Source: Streptomyces sp. Tue6028
GTDB taxonomy: Bacteria; Actinomycetota; Actinomycetes; Streptomycetales; Streptomycetaceae
Reading direction: 5' to 3'
Assembly (NCBI RefSeq): GCF_002300165.1
Contig: NZ_MLCE01000015.1
Span: 186,001 to 250,000 of the forward strand
Length of the DNA: 64,000 nt
How positions within the stretch are numbered: the stretch's first letter is position 1; every line of letters begins with the position of its first letter. Of this stretch, positions 38,065 to 46,449 are shown one piece after another. Below the pieces are notes generated by a model that was not told where the DNA came from, searched no databases, and saw nothing but the letters and a program-made list of their open reading frames with translations. Position numbers and translations under genes: made by a program.

Positions 38065-38706
38065 TCAGCGGAGTGCGTCGGCGACCTCGCGCGCGGCGTC
38101 GACCACCCGGGGCCCGACCCTCTCGGGCACGGAGTCGGCGAGCATGACGACGCCCACGCTCCCCTCGACCCCGGTCACACCGAGGAGCGGTGCCGCGGCA
38201 CCGCTGGCCCCGGCCTCCAGCTCGCCGTGCGTGAGGGTGTACCCGGGCTCCTCCGCCGACGCCTGCCGGGCGGAGAGGATCGCCCGCCCCGCGGCCCCCC
38301 GGTCGAGCGGATGCCGGAACCCGGCGCGGTAGGCGACGTGGTAGTCCGTCCACGTCGGTTCGACGACGGCGACGGCCAGCGCCTCCGTCCCGTCGACGAG
38401 CGTGAGATGAGCGGTCGCCCCTATGTCCTCCGCCAGCGCGCGCAGCGCCGGCAGCGCGGCCTCCCGCACCAGCGGGTGCACCTGACGGCCCAGCCGCAGC
38501 ACCCCGAGTCCGACCCGGGCGCGACCGCCCAGGTCGCGGCGGACGAGAGCGTGCTGCTCCAACGTGGCCAGCAAGCGGTACACAACGGTCCGGTTGACGC
38601 CCAGTTTGTTCGAGAGCTCGGTGACGGTCAGCCCGTGATCCGTGTCGGCGAGCAGCTTGAGGACGCGCAGTCCCCTGTCGAGCGTCTGAGAGGTCTCCGC
38701 GGTCAC
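38065..38706 (-). CDS. IclR-family transcriptional regulator
   Basis: The 213-residue regulator has an N-terminal winged HTH (TQTLDRGL-like start, then GVNRTVVYRLLATLEQH) and a C-terminal effector domain with YRAGFRHPLDRGAAGRAILSA. IclR proteins control catabolic or transport genes. It lies upstream of the permease-deacylase operon on the same strand, with a repeat-filled gap between. The GTG at 38706 is chosen because AAGGAG sits 8 bases upstream; the GTG at 38715 would touch the ribosome site. Confidence 0.88.
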   Translation of the reverse strand: MTAETSQTLDRGLRVLKLLADTDHGLTVTELSNKLGVNRTVVYRLLATLEQHALVRRDLGGRARVGLGVLRLGRQVHPLVREAALPALRALAEDIGATAHLTLVDGTEALAVAVVEPTWTDYHVAYRAGFRHPLDRGAAGRAILSARQASAEEPGYTLTHGELEAGASGAAAPLLGVTGVEGSVGVVMLADSVPERVGPRVVDAAREVADALR

Positions 38707-39104
38707 GACGCCCACTCCTTAGTGGTGAGGTCGACGGCCCCCTCGCGGCTGTGCGTCACCGAGTCCCGTCGGCGACGCGCTTCAGAGGCCGCCGGTCGGC
38801 TGGCGACCCGGGGTGATCCCGGGCGGAGTCGCTTCACGGCTGCGCTCCGCGGCGGCGCTGCCACGGGGCGTGTGCGTAGCGGGACAGTAGCGAGCCGGTC
38901 CGCTCAGCGGAAGTCTCCGTCCAGAATCCGGGCATCGGCTGGTACGGACTGATTCCGTTTGCCCCGAATCATGGGGGGTGCGGCGCCCGAAGCGGAGCGC
39001 GCACACGCCCGGCGCACATGCCCCGCCGCACACCGGCGGGAACCCGTACCCGTCACCCGCCGGCAGCGGTACCCCGCCCGCTGACCGGCGCCCCGCATCC
39101 GGGG
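38707..39104. other. Intergenic region, no gene seen
   Basis: This gap of nearly 400 bases lies between the IclR gene and the helicase stop. A weak CCCC / GGGG hairpin (39091-39104) adjoins the helicase stop and may act as its terminator. An AT-richer patch (GGACTGATTCCGTTTGCC, near 38945) could belong to a promoter for the IclR gene, but it is too far upstream to be certain. No frame shows coding bias. Confidence 0.4.
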
Positions 39105-40904
39105 TCACCGCATGCGGGTGGCCCACTCCTGCACCTTGGCGATCCGCTGTCGCAGCTGACCCGCCGTCGCTTCCGCGCTCGGCGGGCCGCCGCACACGCG
39201 GCGCAGCTCGGTGTGGATCACTCCGTGCGGCTTGCCGCTCTGGTGGACGTACGCTCCGACCATCGTGTTGAGCTGCTTGCGCAGCTCCAGGAGTTCCTTG
39301 TGGGTGACCACGGGCCGCCGCTCGGCGGGGAGCTCCAAGAGGTCGGCCTCCTCGTCGGGCTTCTTGCGGCTGTGCGCGATCTGCCGCGCCTGCCGCTTCT
39401 GGAGGAGGAGTTGCACCTGCTCGGGTTCGAGGAGCCCCGGGATCCCCAGATAGTCCTGCTCCTCCTCGCTCCCCGGGTGGGCCTGCATCCCGAACTCGGC
39501 GCCGTCGTACAGCACCCGGTCGAAGACGGCCTCGGACTCCAGCGCCTCGAAGGAGAACTGCTCCTGCTCGCCGGTGTCCTCGTCCTGCTCCCGGTTCGCC
39601 TCCTCCATCTCCTTCTCGGACTCGGCGTACGGGTCCTCCTCGCCCTCCTTCTTGGGCTTGTCGAGCGCGTGGTCCCGCTCGACCTCCATCTCGTTGGCGA
39701 AGGTCAGCAGGTCGGGGACGGTCGGGAGGAAGACCGACGCGGTCTCGCCGCGCCTGCGGGACCGCACGAAACGTCCCACGGCCTGGGCGAAGAAGAGGGG
39801 CGTGGAGATCGTGGTCGCGTACACCCCGACCGCGAGCCGGGGCACGTCGACGCCCTCGGACACCATGCGGACGGCGACCATCCACCGGTCCTGGTTGTGG
39901 CTGAACTCGTCGATGCGGTCCGAGGCGCCGGCGTCGTCGGACAGCACGAGCGTCGCCTTCGTCCCGGTGATCTCACGGATCAGCTTGGCGTAGGCGCGGG
40001 CCGAGTCCTGGTCGGAGGCGATGACGAGCGCACCCGCGTCCGGAATGGCCTTGCGGACCTCGGTCAGCCGCTGGTCGGCGGCGCGCAGCACACTGGGCAT
40101 CCACTCACCCCGCGGGTCGAGCGCGGTGCGCCAGGCCTGCGAGACGGCGTCCTTCGTCATCGGCTCCCCGAGCCGCGCCGCGATCTCGTCGCCCGCCTTC
40201 GTACGCCACCGCATGTTGCCGCTGTAGGAGAGGAAGATGACGGGCCGCACGACCCCGTCGCCGAGGGCCGAGCCGTATCCGTACGTGTAGTCGGCGGCGG
40301 ACCGGCGGATCCCGTCGTTGCCCTCCTCGTAGGCGACGAAGGGGATGGGGTTGGTGTCGGACCGGAAGGGCGTGCCGGTGAGCGCGAGCCTGCGGGTGGC
40401 CGGCTCGAACGCCTCCAGGCACGCCTCGCCCCAGGACTTGCTGTCACCGGCGTGGTGGATCTCGTCGAGGATGACGAGGGTCTTGCGCTGCTCGCTGCGG
40501 TTGCGGTGCAGCATCGGCCGCACGCCGACACCGGCGTACGTCACGGCGACGCCGTGGTACTCCTTGCCGAGCGGGCCCGCGCTGTACTCGGGGTCCAGTT
40601 TGATCCCTATGCGCGCGGCGGCCTCGGCCCACTGCTTCTTCAGGTGCTCGGTCGGCGCGACCACGGTGACCTGTTGCACGACGTGGTGGTGCAGCAGCCA
40701 GGACGCGAGCGTCAGCGCGAAGGTCGTCTTGCCGGCGCCGGGCGTGGCGACGGCGAGGAAGTCGCGCGGCTGCTCCTGGATGTACTTCTCCATCGCCCCC
40801 TGCTGCCAGGCACGCAGCTTGTTGGCGGTGCCCCAGGGGGCGCGGCCGGGGAAGGCGGGCGAGAGGTGGTGCGACGAGGAGGCACTGGCGGCGGTGGTAG
40901 TCAC
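39105..40904 (-). CDS. SF2 DEAD/DEAH-box helicase (restriction-subunit-like)
   Basis: This 599-residue helicase has Walker A VATPGAGKTTFA, motif II ILDEIHHAGD, motif III TGTPFRSDTNP and C-terminal motif VI QAVGRFVRSRRRGE. The C-terminus is a long charged region (about 400-600, Glu/Lys-rich) ending in a basic helix. Such ResIII/XPB-like helicases occur as stand-alone housekeeping genes in Streptomyces; there is no methylase or specificity gene beside it. The GTG at 40904 (VTTTAASASSSHHL) follows ACGGAGACC; an upstream frame to 41006 is mostly Pro/Arg filler. Confidence 0.85.
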   Translation of the reverse strand: MTTTAASASSSHHLSPAFPGRAPWGTANKLRAWQQGAMEKYIQEQPRDFLAVATPGAGKTTFALTLASWLLHHHVVQQVTVVAPTEHLKKQWAEAAARIGIKLDPEYSAGPLGKEYHGVAVTYAGVGVRPMLHRNRSEQRKTLVILDEIHHAGDSKSWGEACLEAFEPATRRLALTGTPFRSDTNPIPFVAYEEGNDGIRRSAADYTYGYGSALGDGVVRPVIFLSYSGNMRWRTKAGDEIAARLGEPMTKDAVSQAWRTALDPRGEWMPSVLRAADQRLTEVRKAIPDAGALVIASDQDSARAYAKLIREITGTKATLVLSDDAGASDRIDEFSHNQDRWMVAVRMVSEGVDVPRLAVGVYATTISTPLFFAQAVGRFVRSRRRGETASVFLPTVPDLLTFANEMEVERDHALDKPKKEGEEDPYAESEKEMEEANREQDEDTGEQEQFSFEALESEAVFDRVLYDGAEFGMQAHPGSEEEQDYLGIPGLLEPEQVQLLLQKRQARQIAHSRKKPDEEADLLELPAERRPVVTHKELLELRKQLNTMVGAYVHQSGKPHGVIHTELRRVCGGPPSAEATAGQLRQRIAKVQEWATRMR

Positions 40905-41198
40905 GGTCTCCGTGGGTGGTCGAATCAAAGGCCGCGCGCCGGACGTCGGACGGATCGGCGGGGGGAGACGGGCGGGCGGCTCGGCTACGTATGACAACCG
41001 GGCCACCCTACCGGCGCGCCCCTCGTGTCAACGCGCGGACGGTGCCGGGTCACCCGTGGATGGGACTGAGGTCACAGCGCGCGCCGACGGTGCCGGGGAA
41101 ACCTTCGTGCGGGCACCGCGGAGAGGGCCGAGGTCACACGGCCGCGACCGACGCGGGACCGCTCTCCCCGGCCGGCGACCGGCGATCACCGCTTCCGG

Positions 41199-42632
41199 TC
41201 ACCGCTCCCGCAGGCGTGTCGTCACCCAGGCCCCCAGCAGCGCGAGGGCCGCCATCGGCAGGAACACGGCGGCGAAGGCGGCCGGGTGGGAGCCGTCCGC
41301 CGAGGCCGTGACGTCCGTGATCGAGCCGCCGCCCAGCGCCGCGAAGGCCGCGCCGCCCGCGGCCAGCAGCAGGGCGTTCGACAGGGCGTCGGAGATCTGG
41401 AGGGAGGCCGAGTTGGTGCCGGCCTCCGCGGGCGGCGACAACCGGAGCATCAGCACACTGGTCGAGGCGACCACGAGCCCCATCCCGAAGCAGCCGAACC
41501 CCCAGGCGACGGCGACGACCCACACGGGCACGGCGTGGATCAGCACCGTGGGCGCGGTGCCGATGGCCGCGACGACCAGCACCATGCCGACGAACATCAG
41601 CCGCTCCCGGTACGGCTCCGTCCGCGGCCGGGACTGCACATAGGACCCCAGCGCCCAGGAGCCGCCGCCCGCGGCGAGCGAGAGCCCGGCGAGCGTCGGG
41701 GACAGGCCCCGCTGGGTGACGAGCATGAGCGGCACGAAGGACTCGGCGGCGATGAACGTGCCGTCCGCGACCCCGCGCAGCAGCACCACCGACGGCAGGC
41801 CGCGGGCCGCCCGGCAGGTGCCGCGGGGCAGCAGCGCGAGCACGGCCGGGACGAGCAGCGCGGCGCCGGCGAGGGCGGGGACGAGGGACAACGGGCGCAG
41901 GTCCTGGGCGGCGTACTGGAGGAGCCCCGCGCCCAGGGAGATGCCGAGCGCGAGCCGGACGCGGCGCCGGTCGAGGCGGGCGCGGCCGGCCCGTCCCGGG
42001 GGCGGCTCCCCTCCCGAGGCTCGCCGCCGCATCTCCGGCAGGGCGAGCGCCAGCGGAAGGGCGACCAGGGCCGGGATGCCGACGAACACCCAGCGCCAGC
42101 CGAGATGTTCGGTGACCGCGCCGGCGGCGAGCGGGCCGACCACCGACGGGACCACCCAGGCCGCGGCGAACGCCGCCATGATCGACGGCCGCAGCCGTTC
42201 CGGATAGGCCCGCCCGACGACCACGTACAGGGCGACGCCGACCAGGCCGCCGCCGAAGCCCTGCACGGCCCGGCCCAGGACGAAGACCCACATGCTCCCG
42301 GCGGTCCCGGACACGAGCAGCCCCGCCGCGAAGGACGCGATCCCGGCGGTGAGGGATGCCAGCGGGCCGTCCCGGTCGGACAGCTGGCCGGCGAGGACCA
42401 TCCCGAACAGGCTCGTCGTGAAGTACCCCGAGAACCCGAACGCGTACAGCGACACTCCGTCCAGGTCCCGCGCCGCCACGGGCATCGCCGTGCCGACGGC
42501 CGTCGCCTCGAAGGCGATCACCAGCACCACGGACACGATGCCGATGCTGAGCGCCCGGTGGGGCCGGCTCAGCACGCCGCCCTCGTCCGGTGACGGGGCG
42601 GTCGTGTCATCGCGGGCTTCCAGGGCGGTCAT
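41199..42632 (-). CDS. MFS transporter, drug-export type
   Basis: The 477-residue protein has about 12-14 helices, with the MFS motif A region GQLSDRDGPL and an antiporter-like loop GGGLVGVALYVVVGRAYPERLR. It resembles the drug:H+ antiporter families. No resistance gene or regulator is adjacent, so the substrate is open. The ATG at 42632 (MTALEARDD) is chosen; the longer open frame reads Arg/Gly filler from the repeat-containing upstream region. Confidence 0.82.
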   Translation of the reverse strand: MTALEARDDTTAPSPDEGGVLSRPHRALSIGIVSVVLVIAFEATAVGTAMPVAARDLDGVSLYAFGFSGYFTTSLFGMVLAGQLSDRDGPLASLTAGIASFAAGLLVSGTAGSMWVFVLGRAVQGFGGGLVGVALYVVVGRAYPERLRPSIMAAFAAAWVVPSVVGPLAAGAVTEHLGWRWVFVGIPALVALPLALALPEMRRRASGGEPPPGRAGRARLDRRRVRLALGISLGAGLLQYAAQDLRPLSLVPALAGAALLVPAVLALLPRGTCRAARGLPSVVLLRGVADGTFIAAESFVPLMLVTQRGLSPTLAGLSLAAGGGSWALGSYVQSRPRTEPYRERLMFVGMVLVVAAIGTAPTVLIHAVPVWVVAVAWGFGCFGMGLVVASTSVLMLRLSPPAEAGTNSASLQISDALSNALLLAAGGAAFAALGGGSITDVTASADGSHPAAFAAVFLPMAALALLGAWVTTRLRER

Positions 42633-42731
42633 GGCCGTCAGCGTAGGAGCCCGGGGGCCGCCCCGGCCCCTGTCGGAAGACGGTGATCCACTGGGCCTTT
42701 GGTCGTACGACCAGCACGTTCCACGCGCCCA

Positions 42732-42806
42732 CCGGCCCGCACCGCGGCTCCGTCCACCGGGCCCGCACCGCGGCTCCGTCCACCGGGCTCGCACCGGGGC
42801 ACCGCC
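42732..42806. repeat. 25-26-bp tandem repeat near the MFS promoter
   Basis: Two full units (42732-42756 and 42757-42782; core CCCGCACCGCGGCTCCGTCC) are followed by a partial third. The core GCCCGCACC resembles part of the 30-bp array at 4.6-5.1 kb. It lies in the 379-base gap (42633-43011) between the MFS gene and tRNA-Cys. Confidence 0.75.
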
Positions 42807-43011
42807 CGCCGCGCCACCCGTCGCACCGCGCGCCGCTCGGTGCGCCGCGAGGCGCCCGCCGGGACGTCTCCCCGCGTGCCGCCCGCCCGTTCATGAACGG
42901 CGTATGGCAGTCGCGTTGCAGCGCCCCCGCAGCCCTTGAGCCCCGTCGCCACCCGCCCCTACGGTCGACTCATCGGGTTCGGAACGAGTGAGCCGTGCCG
43001 CACCTGATTTT

Positions 43012-43083
43012 GGCCGTGTGCCCGAGTGGTTCAGGGACTCGCCTGCAAAGCGAGTTACGCGGGTTCAATTCCCGCCACGGCCT
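43012..43083 (+). tRNA. tRNA-Cys (anticodon GCA)
   Basis: 72 bases form a full cloverleaf. The acceptor GGCCGTG pairs with CACGGCC, a 3-bp D stem CCC/GGG follows, and the anticodon stem CTCGC/GCGAG holds loop CTGCAAA (anticodon GCA). The variable loop is TTAC and the T stem GCGGG/CCCGC has loop TTCAATT. The discriminator is U73, as expected for tRNA-Cys. CCA is not encoded. A hairpin terminator follows at 43111. Confidence 0.95.
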
Positions 43084-43139
43084 CTATTGCCTTGATCAGG
43101 AAGAACGGAAGGGCGGCACTCCGGAAGGGCTGCCGCCCC
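43045..43139 (+). repeat. Direct repeat copy 1: tRNA-Cys 3' half plus terminator
   Basis: From the anticodon loop (GCAAAG) to the terminator hairpin, this segment is repeated at 44033-44127. The first 41 bases match except at two positions; the remainder matches with small gaps. This is the usual form of an att site for tRNA-targeting integrases. Confidence 0.85.
43111..43138 (+). terminator. tRNA-Cys terminator
   Basis: GGGCGGC and GCCGCCC pair around a 14-base loop containing CTCCGGAAGG. The same hairpin is present in the second repeat copy. Confidence 0.75.
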
Positions 43140-43225
43140 TCAGTCGTCCGTGGCCCGCTCGGGGACGCCCAGGATCAGCCTCCCGTACCGACGCTCCGGG
43201 CGCAGTGCCTCATGGCGTCCCGGCA

Positions 43226-43885
43226 TCATGCTTCGGCCCGTTGGGTGATGGCTGCCTCGGTGCGGTCTCCCAGGAATTCGTACCACCGGCGTTCCAGGCA
43301 GACGTAGCGCACGTCCGCCTCGACGAGGCTGAGGAAACCCGACACGGTCTCTGTGAGGCGTTGCTGCAGCCCCTGGTCGGCCAGCGTTCCGTCCTCGGCG
43401 AAGGCCTGGTAGCTGTTGGCCACGCTGAACATGTCCGGGTAGACACGGGTGCCCAGGTGCTCCAGGGGAATCCTCAGGGCCCACAGCCCGCGGTTGCCTC
43501 CGACCAGGGACGGCGACGCGGAAACGAGCATCGCGTGCTTGGTCTTGAACGGCTGCGGCCGGACACGGGAGACCCAGTCGATCGCGTTCTTCAGTACTCC
43601 CGGCACGGAGGCGTTGTACTCCGGCGAGGAGATGACGAAGGCGTCGCTCCGCTCGAGTCGGTCGCGCAGGGCGAGGGCGCCGTGCGGCAGCCCTTCGGTT
43701 GCCTCCATGTCACCGTCGTACAAGGGCATGTCGAAGTCGCGCATTGCGGCGAGGTCGACAGCGGCACCGGTGTCGGAGAGGAGTCGGGCCACGAGGGAGG
43801 CGAGGCGGGCGTTGGCCGAATCGGCCCGCAGTGCGGCCCCGAAGACCAGGAATCGGAGCGGGCCGGGATGCGTGTCCGTGGACAT
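43226..43885 (-). CDS. NAD(P)H-dependent FMN reductase family protein
   Basis: The 219-residue flavodoxin-like reductase has an N-terminal phosphate-binding region (VFGAALRADSANARLA) and the family segment FVISSPEYNASVPGVLKNAIDWVSR. The family includes azo/chromate/quinone reductases. It lies between the two copies of the tRNA-Cys 3' half, with no integrase or transposase near. The ATG at 43885 is preceded by a GGACGGAC region. It is probably cargo of an integrated element. Confidence 0.87.
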   Translation of the reverse strand: MSTDTHPGPLRFLVFGAALRADSANARLASLVARLLSDTGAAVDLAAMRDFDMPLYDGDMEATEGLPHGALALRDRLERSDAFVISSPEYNASVPGVLKNAIDWVSRVRPQPFKTKHAMLVSASPSLVGGNRGLWALRIPLEHLGTRVYPDMFSVANSYQAFAEDGTLADQGLQQRLTETVSGFLSLVEADVRYVCLERRWYEFLGDRTEAAITQRAEA

Positions 43886-44032
43886 GGGTCCGTCCTTCCG
43901 TCGTGGGCACGCTTCTCCAGCGGCAGCCTCAATGACCAGTGTGGTTCCGCGAGGCACAACGCGCGACCGGCAGCCCGGAGCCGGCCGGGCCGACGGCGGC
44001 GCAGGCTCAGGAAGGCATGCGCGGACAAACCC

Positions 44033-44127
44033 GCAAAGCGAGTTGCGCGGGTTCAATTCCCACCACGGCCTCTCTTTCCTGACCAGGCAGAACGAAAGGG
44101 CGGCACTCCGGAAGGGGTACCGCCCTC
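44033..44127 (+). repeat. Direct repeat copy 2: partial tRNA-Cys 3' half plus terminator
   Basis: It begins at GCAAAGCGAGTT, includes the T arm (GCGGGTTCAATTCCCACC, with one changed stem base) and the 3' acceptor CACGGCC, then a GGGCGG / CCGCCC hairpin (44098-44125). The 5' half of the tRNA is missing, so it is not a functional gene. It lies 988 bases from copy 1. Confidence 0.85.
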
Positions 44128-44214
44128 GTGATGTGGAGTGCGCCCCTGAGCCGATCGAGGGAGCGACAGCGCGCCGCCTGGTGATCAGGGCGCGGCAGAA
44201 GAAGAGTGGCCTTC

Positions 44215-44727
44215 ATGAAAAGGGCTGCGTTGGACAACGTCGAGAGACTCACAGACAGCGGAAAAGCTGTCATGTCGGCGGACGACTGCACCGTCGCAAG
44301 CATCGTCCGGGAAACAATCACCAGCGGTAAGTCGGCGTCGTTCTACCTGTCTCCGTCGCAGGCGGCGGCTGTCAGGGCCTGGTACTGGACGCCCGACCGG
44401 GTCAAGAAGACCGGCATCAGGACGGTATCGAGCGCGGAGAGGGACAAGATTGCTTCGGACCTCGGCGTCAAGGACATCGGCACGTTTCGGTGCAACCGCA
44501 TCCAGTGCGAGTGCGGTCAGGTCTACGGCGCTTTCGAGTTCCTGCAGCAGGGCATCAAAGAACACGGCAAGGACGCGGTGCTATCGGTTTTCGCGCTGAA
44601 GAACGCCGCAATTCTGCGTGTCAATCCTCCCGACCTCCCTGTCTGCCCGAAGTGCGACGAACTCCTGACGGAACGAATGACCTACGACAACGGCACGTAC
44701 GGATGTTCCTTCGGTACCGAGGACTGA
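44215..44727 (+). CDS. Orphan Cys-rich protein, possible zinc ribbon
   Basis: I do not recognise this roughly 170-residue protein. Cysteines CNRIQCEC and, 45 residues later, CPKCDE could form a zinc site. The N-terminal half has ACTVASIVRET-like helices and YLSPSQAAAVRAWYW. Base composition is clearly less GC-rich than its surroundings and codon choice is atypical (many AAG/AAA and GTT), indicating acquired DNA. The ATG at 44215 has GAAGAG 8 bases upstream; GTG 44206 is in frame. It lies just beyond the second tRNA-Cys repeat. Confidence 0.65.
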   Translation: MKRAALDNVERLTDSGKAVMSADDCTVASIVRETITSGKSASFYLSPSQAAAVRAWYWTPDRVKKTGIRTVSSAERDKIASDLGVKDIGTFRCNRIQCECGQVYGAFEFLQQGIKEHGKDAVLSVFALKNAAILRVNPPDLPVCPKCDELLTERMTYDNGTYGCSFGTED

Positions 44728-44761
44728 CGAGGACTGTAGTCAAGGTCCACGTCCTCGGACC

Positions 44762-46123
44762 TCACGCGTACAGCACGCCCCCGGCCTGGTCGTCGAAGGC
44801 CTCCGGCCAGTAGCGGCGGCCGTCGTCGCCGGGCAGGGTCGGGGTCGGGTCGCAGGCGACGGGGTCGACCGTGGCGAGGGTCTGGGACATCGTGGCGGCG
44901 AGCTGCTCGTAGGTGTCGCTGAGGTCGTGGGCCGCGTCGAGGGCCTTCTCGCGGTGCAGCAGCCAGAGCGTGAAGGCGAGGGTGGAGATGTCGGCGTTGA
45001 GCGGGCGGAGGGTGAGGTCCGGCTCGCTCCAGGCGAGGACCGCGCCCGTGCCGCCGTCCACCACGAGGCTGATGTCCTCCACCAGGTGGCCGAGGCGTAT
45101 CAGACGGTCGGCGGTGGCGGGGAGTTCGTCGGCGGAGAACTCGCCGGGGCGCTCGTCGGCGTAGTACTCGGTGAGGGCCGGCAGCGGCACCTCCGTGTCG
45201 AGCTGGAAGAGGAAGCCGTCCTCGGGCAGCCCGGTCTCGCGCAGGAAGCGGCGGGTCGGCTCGTGGGTGAGCGCGGACGGGAAGTCGACGTCCTCGAAGC
45301 GCATGATCCCACCGGTGCCGAACTCCTCGTCCAGCAGCCGCTTCGGCAGGTCGAGGACGAGTCCGTCGCCGGGGCCCGCGATCCTGGTGAGCGGGCGGAT
45401 CAGCGCGGCCATCCGCCAGAACGGCGGCACCCGGTCCCCCGCGGCCTCGGCGAAGACGGCGCTGAGCCGCTCCGAGGCCTCCGTGACCGCCTTGGGGCCG
45501 AACCGCCAGCGGGACGAGGCGAGTTCGGTCGCTGCTGCTCCGAAGTCGAACTGGCCGCGGGACGACGTGAGTTCAGCCGTGACTGCTCCGGATCCGCCAC
45601 GCGGCGGCGCGAGTTCGGTCGCGGCGGTTCCCTTGCCGAACCGCCCACGGGACGGGGCACGTGCCGCCGGGCTCGTCTCGAGGTCGAAGGCGGTCCTGGG
45701 GACGGACCGGCCGCGGGGCGAGGACAGTTCCTCCGTGACCGCGGCGAAGCGCAGCAGGGCCTCCAGGGAGGGTGCCAGCGGGGTCAGGTCCATGGGGGCG
45801 GGGCGGCGGCCGAGGTACGTCGTGGAGATCTCCCCGGTCGTGCCGTCGAGCACGATGGACTCAAGGTCCCGGTCCAGGCTGCGCAGGGCTCCCACGACGA
45901 CCTGGTCCCGGAGCTCCCCGGCGAGTCTGTCGGCGTCGCCCGCGAGATCCGTCAGCCGCCGCAGGCCGTGCTCGCGCAGTGCGCCGAACGCCAGCAGCGC
46001 GCCGTCGTGGGGCAGTCCGGGGCCGGTCAGCAGGTGCCGCGTCCCCGTGTGCGTGACGTACGGGTCCAGCTCGTCGTCCGTCAATGTGATCGCACCGCCG
46101 ACGCCGGTGTCAGTCGTGCTCAT
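44762..46123 (-). CDS. SUKH-type immunity-like protein with tandem domains
   Basis: The 453-residue protein contains two similar halves: residues about 15-128 and about 215-450 each hold a segment like THTGTRHLLTGPGLPHDG / THEPTRRFLRETGLPEDG and a later LV(E/D)-type acidic strand, the pattern of SUKH-4 proteins. SUKH proteins neutralise polymorphic toxins. No toxin gene is next to it. The two halves are joined by an unusual linker (129-214) of ELxSSRGxF-like repeats. The family call is from memory of the pattern. Confidence 0.6.
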   Translation of the reverse strand: MSTTDTGVGGAITLTDDELDPYVTHTGTRHLLTGPGLPHDGALLAFGALREHGLRRLTDLAGDADRLAGELRDQVVVGALRSLDRDLESIVLDGTTGEISTTYLGRRPAPMDLTPLAPSLEALLRFAAVTEELSSPRGRSVPRTAFDLETSPAARAPSRGRFGKGTAATELAPPRGGSGAVTAELTSSRGQFDFGAAATELASSRWRFGPKAVTEASERLSAVFAEAAGDRVPPFWRMAALIRPLTRIAGPGDGLVLDLPKRLLDEEFGTGGIMRFEDVDFPSALTHEPTRRFLRETGLPEDGFLFQLDTEVPLPALTEYYADERPGEFSADELPATADRLIRLGHLVEDISLVVDGGTGAVLAWSEPDLTLRPLNADISTLAFTLWLLHREKALDAAHDLSDTYEQLAATMSQTLATVDPVACDPTPTLPGDDGRRYWPEAFDDQAGGVLYA

Positions 46124-46287
46124 GGCTCCCCCGCGCATGTGAACGCATCGTGCTTCCCCCTGTGGGGAACAGCTCCGCGTCCCGCGGCGGTTCCCCATGT
46201 CCGAGAACCATACGCCGCGGCACTGACAACGCCGGAAACTCCCGGGAACGAGCCGCCCACGGCCCAAGCGGACCGGCGGTCCGCCGC

Positions 46288-46449
46288 TCAGCCGAAGTAC
46301 ACGCCGCCCGCGACGACGACCACGGCGGCCAGGACGAACACCAGCACCCAGAGGGCCAGTTTCCCGACGCCGGGCGCGGGTTCGTAGCGCGGCTCCCCGT
46401 TCCCGGGGGCCTGCGCGGGCTCGCCCGCCGTCGGCCCGGGCGCGCTCAC
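46288..46449 (-). CDS. Small single-pass membrane protein, 53 aa
   Basis: Short ORF, GTG start: a Pro/Ala/Gly-rich N-terminus, then one membrane helix near the C-terminus (KLALWVLVFVLAAVVVVAGG). It overlaps the stop of the molybdenum hydroxylase large subunit (GTGA), the same coupling as the other genes of this operon, so it is probably the fourth member. It could tether or stabilise the complex at the membrane; this is inference. Confidence 0.65.
   Translation of the reverse strand: MSAPGPTAGEPAQAPGNGEPRYEPAPGVGKLALWVLVFVLAAVVVVAGGVYFG

Noticed and set aside
39105-40904. Restriction-modification system
   Set aside because: The helicase resembles restriction subunits, but there is no methylase, nuclease or specificity gene beside it.
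44033-44073. Second tRNA-Cys gene
   Set aside because: Only the 3' half is present; there is no 5' acceptor strand or D arm, so it cannot fold as a tRNA.
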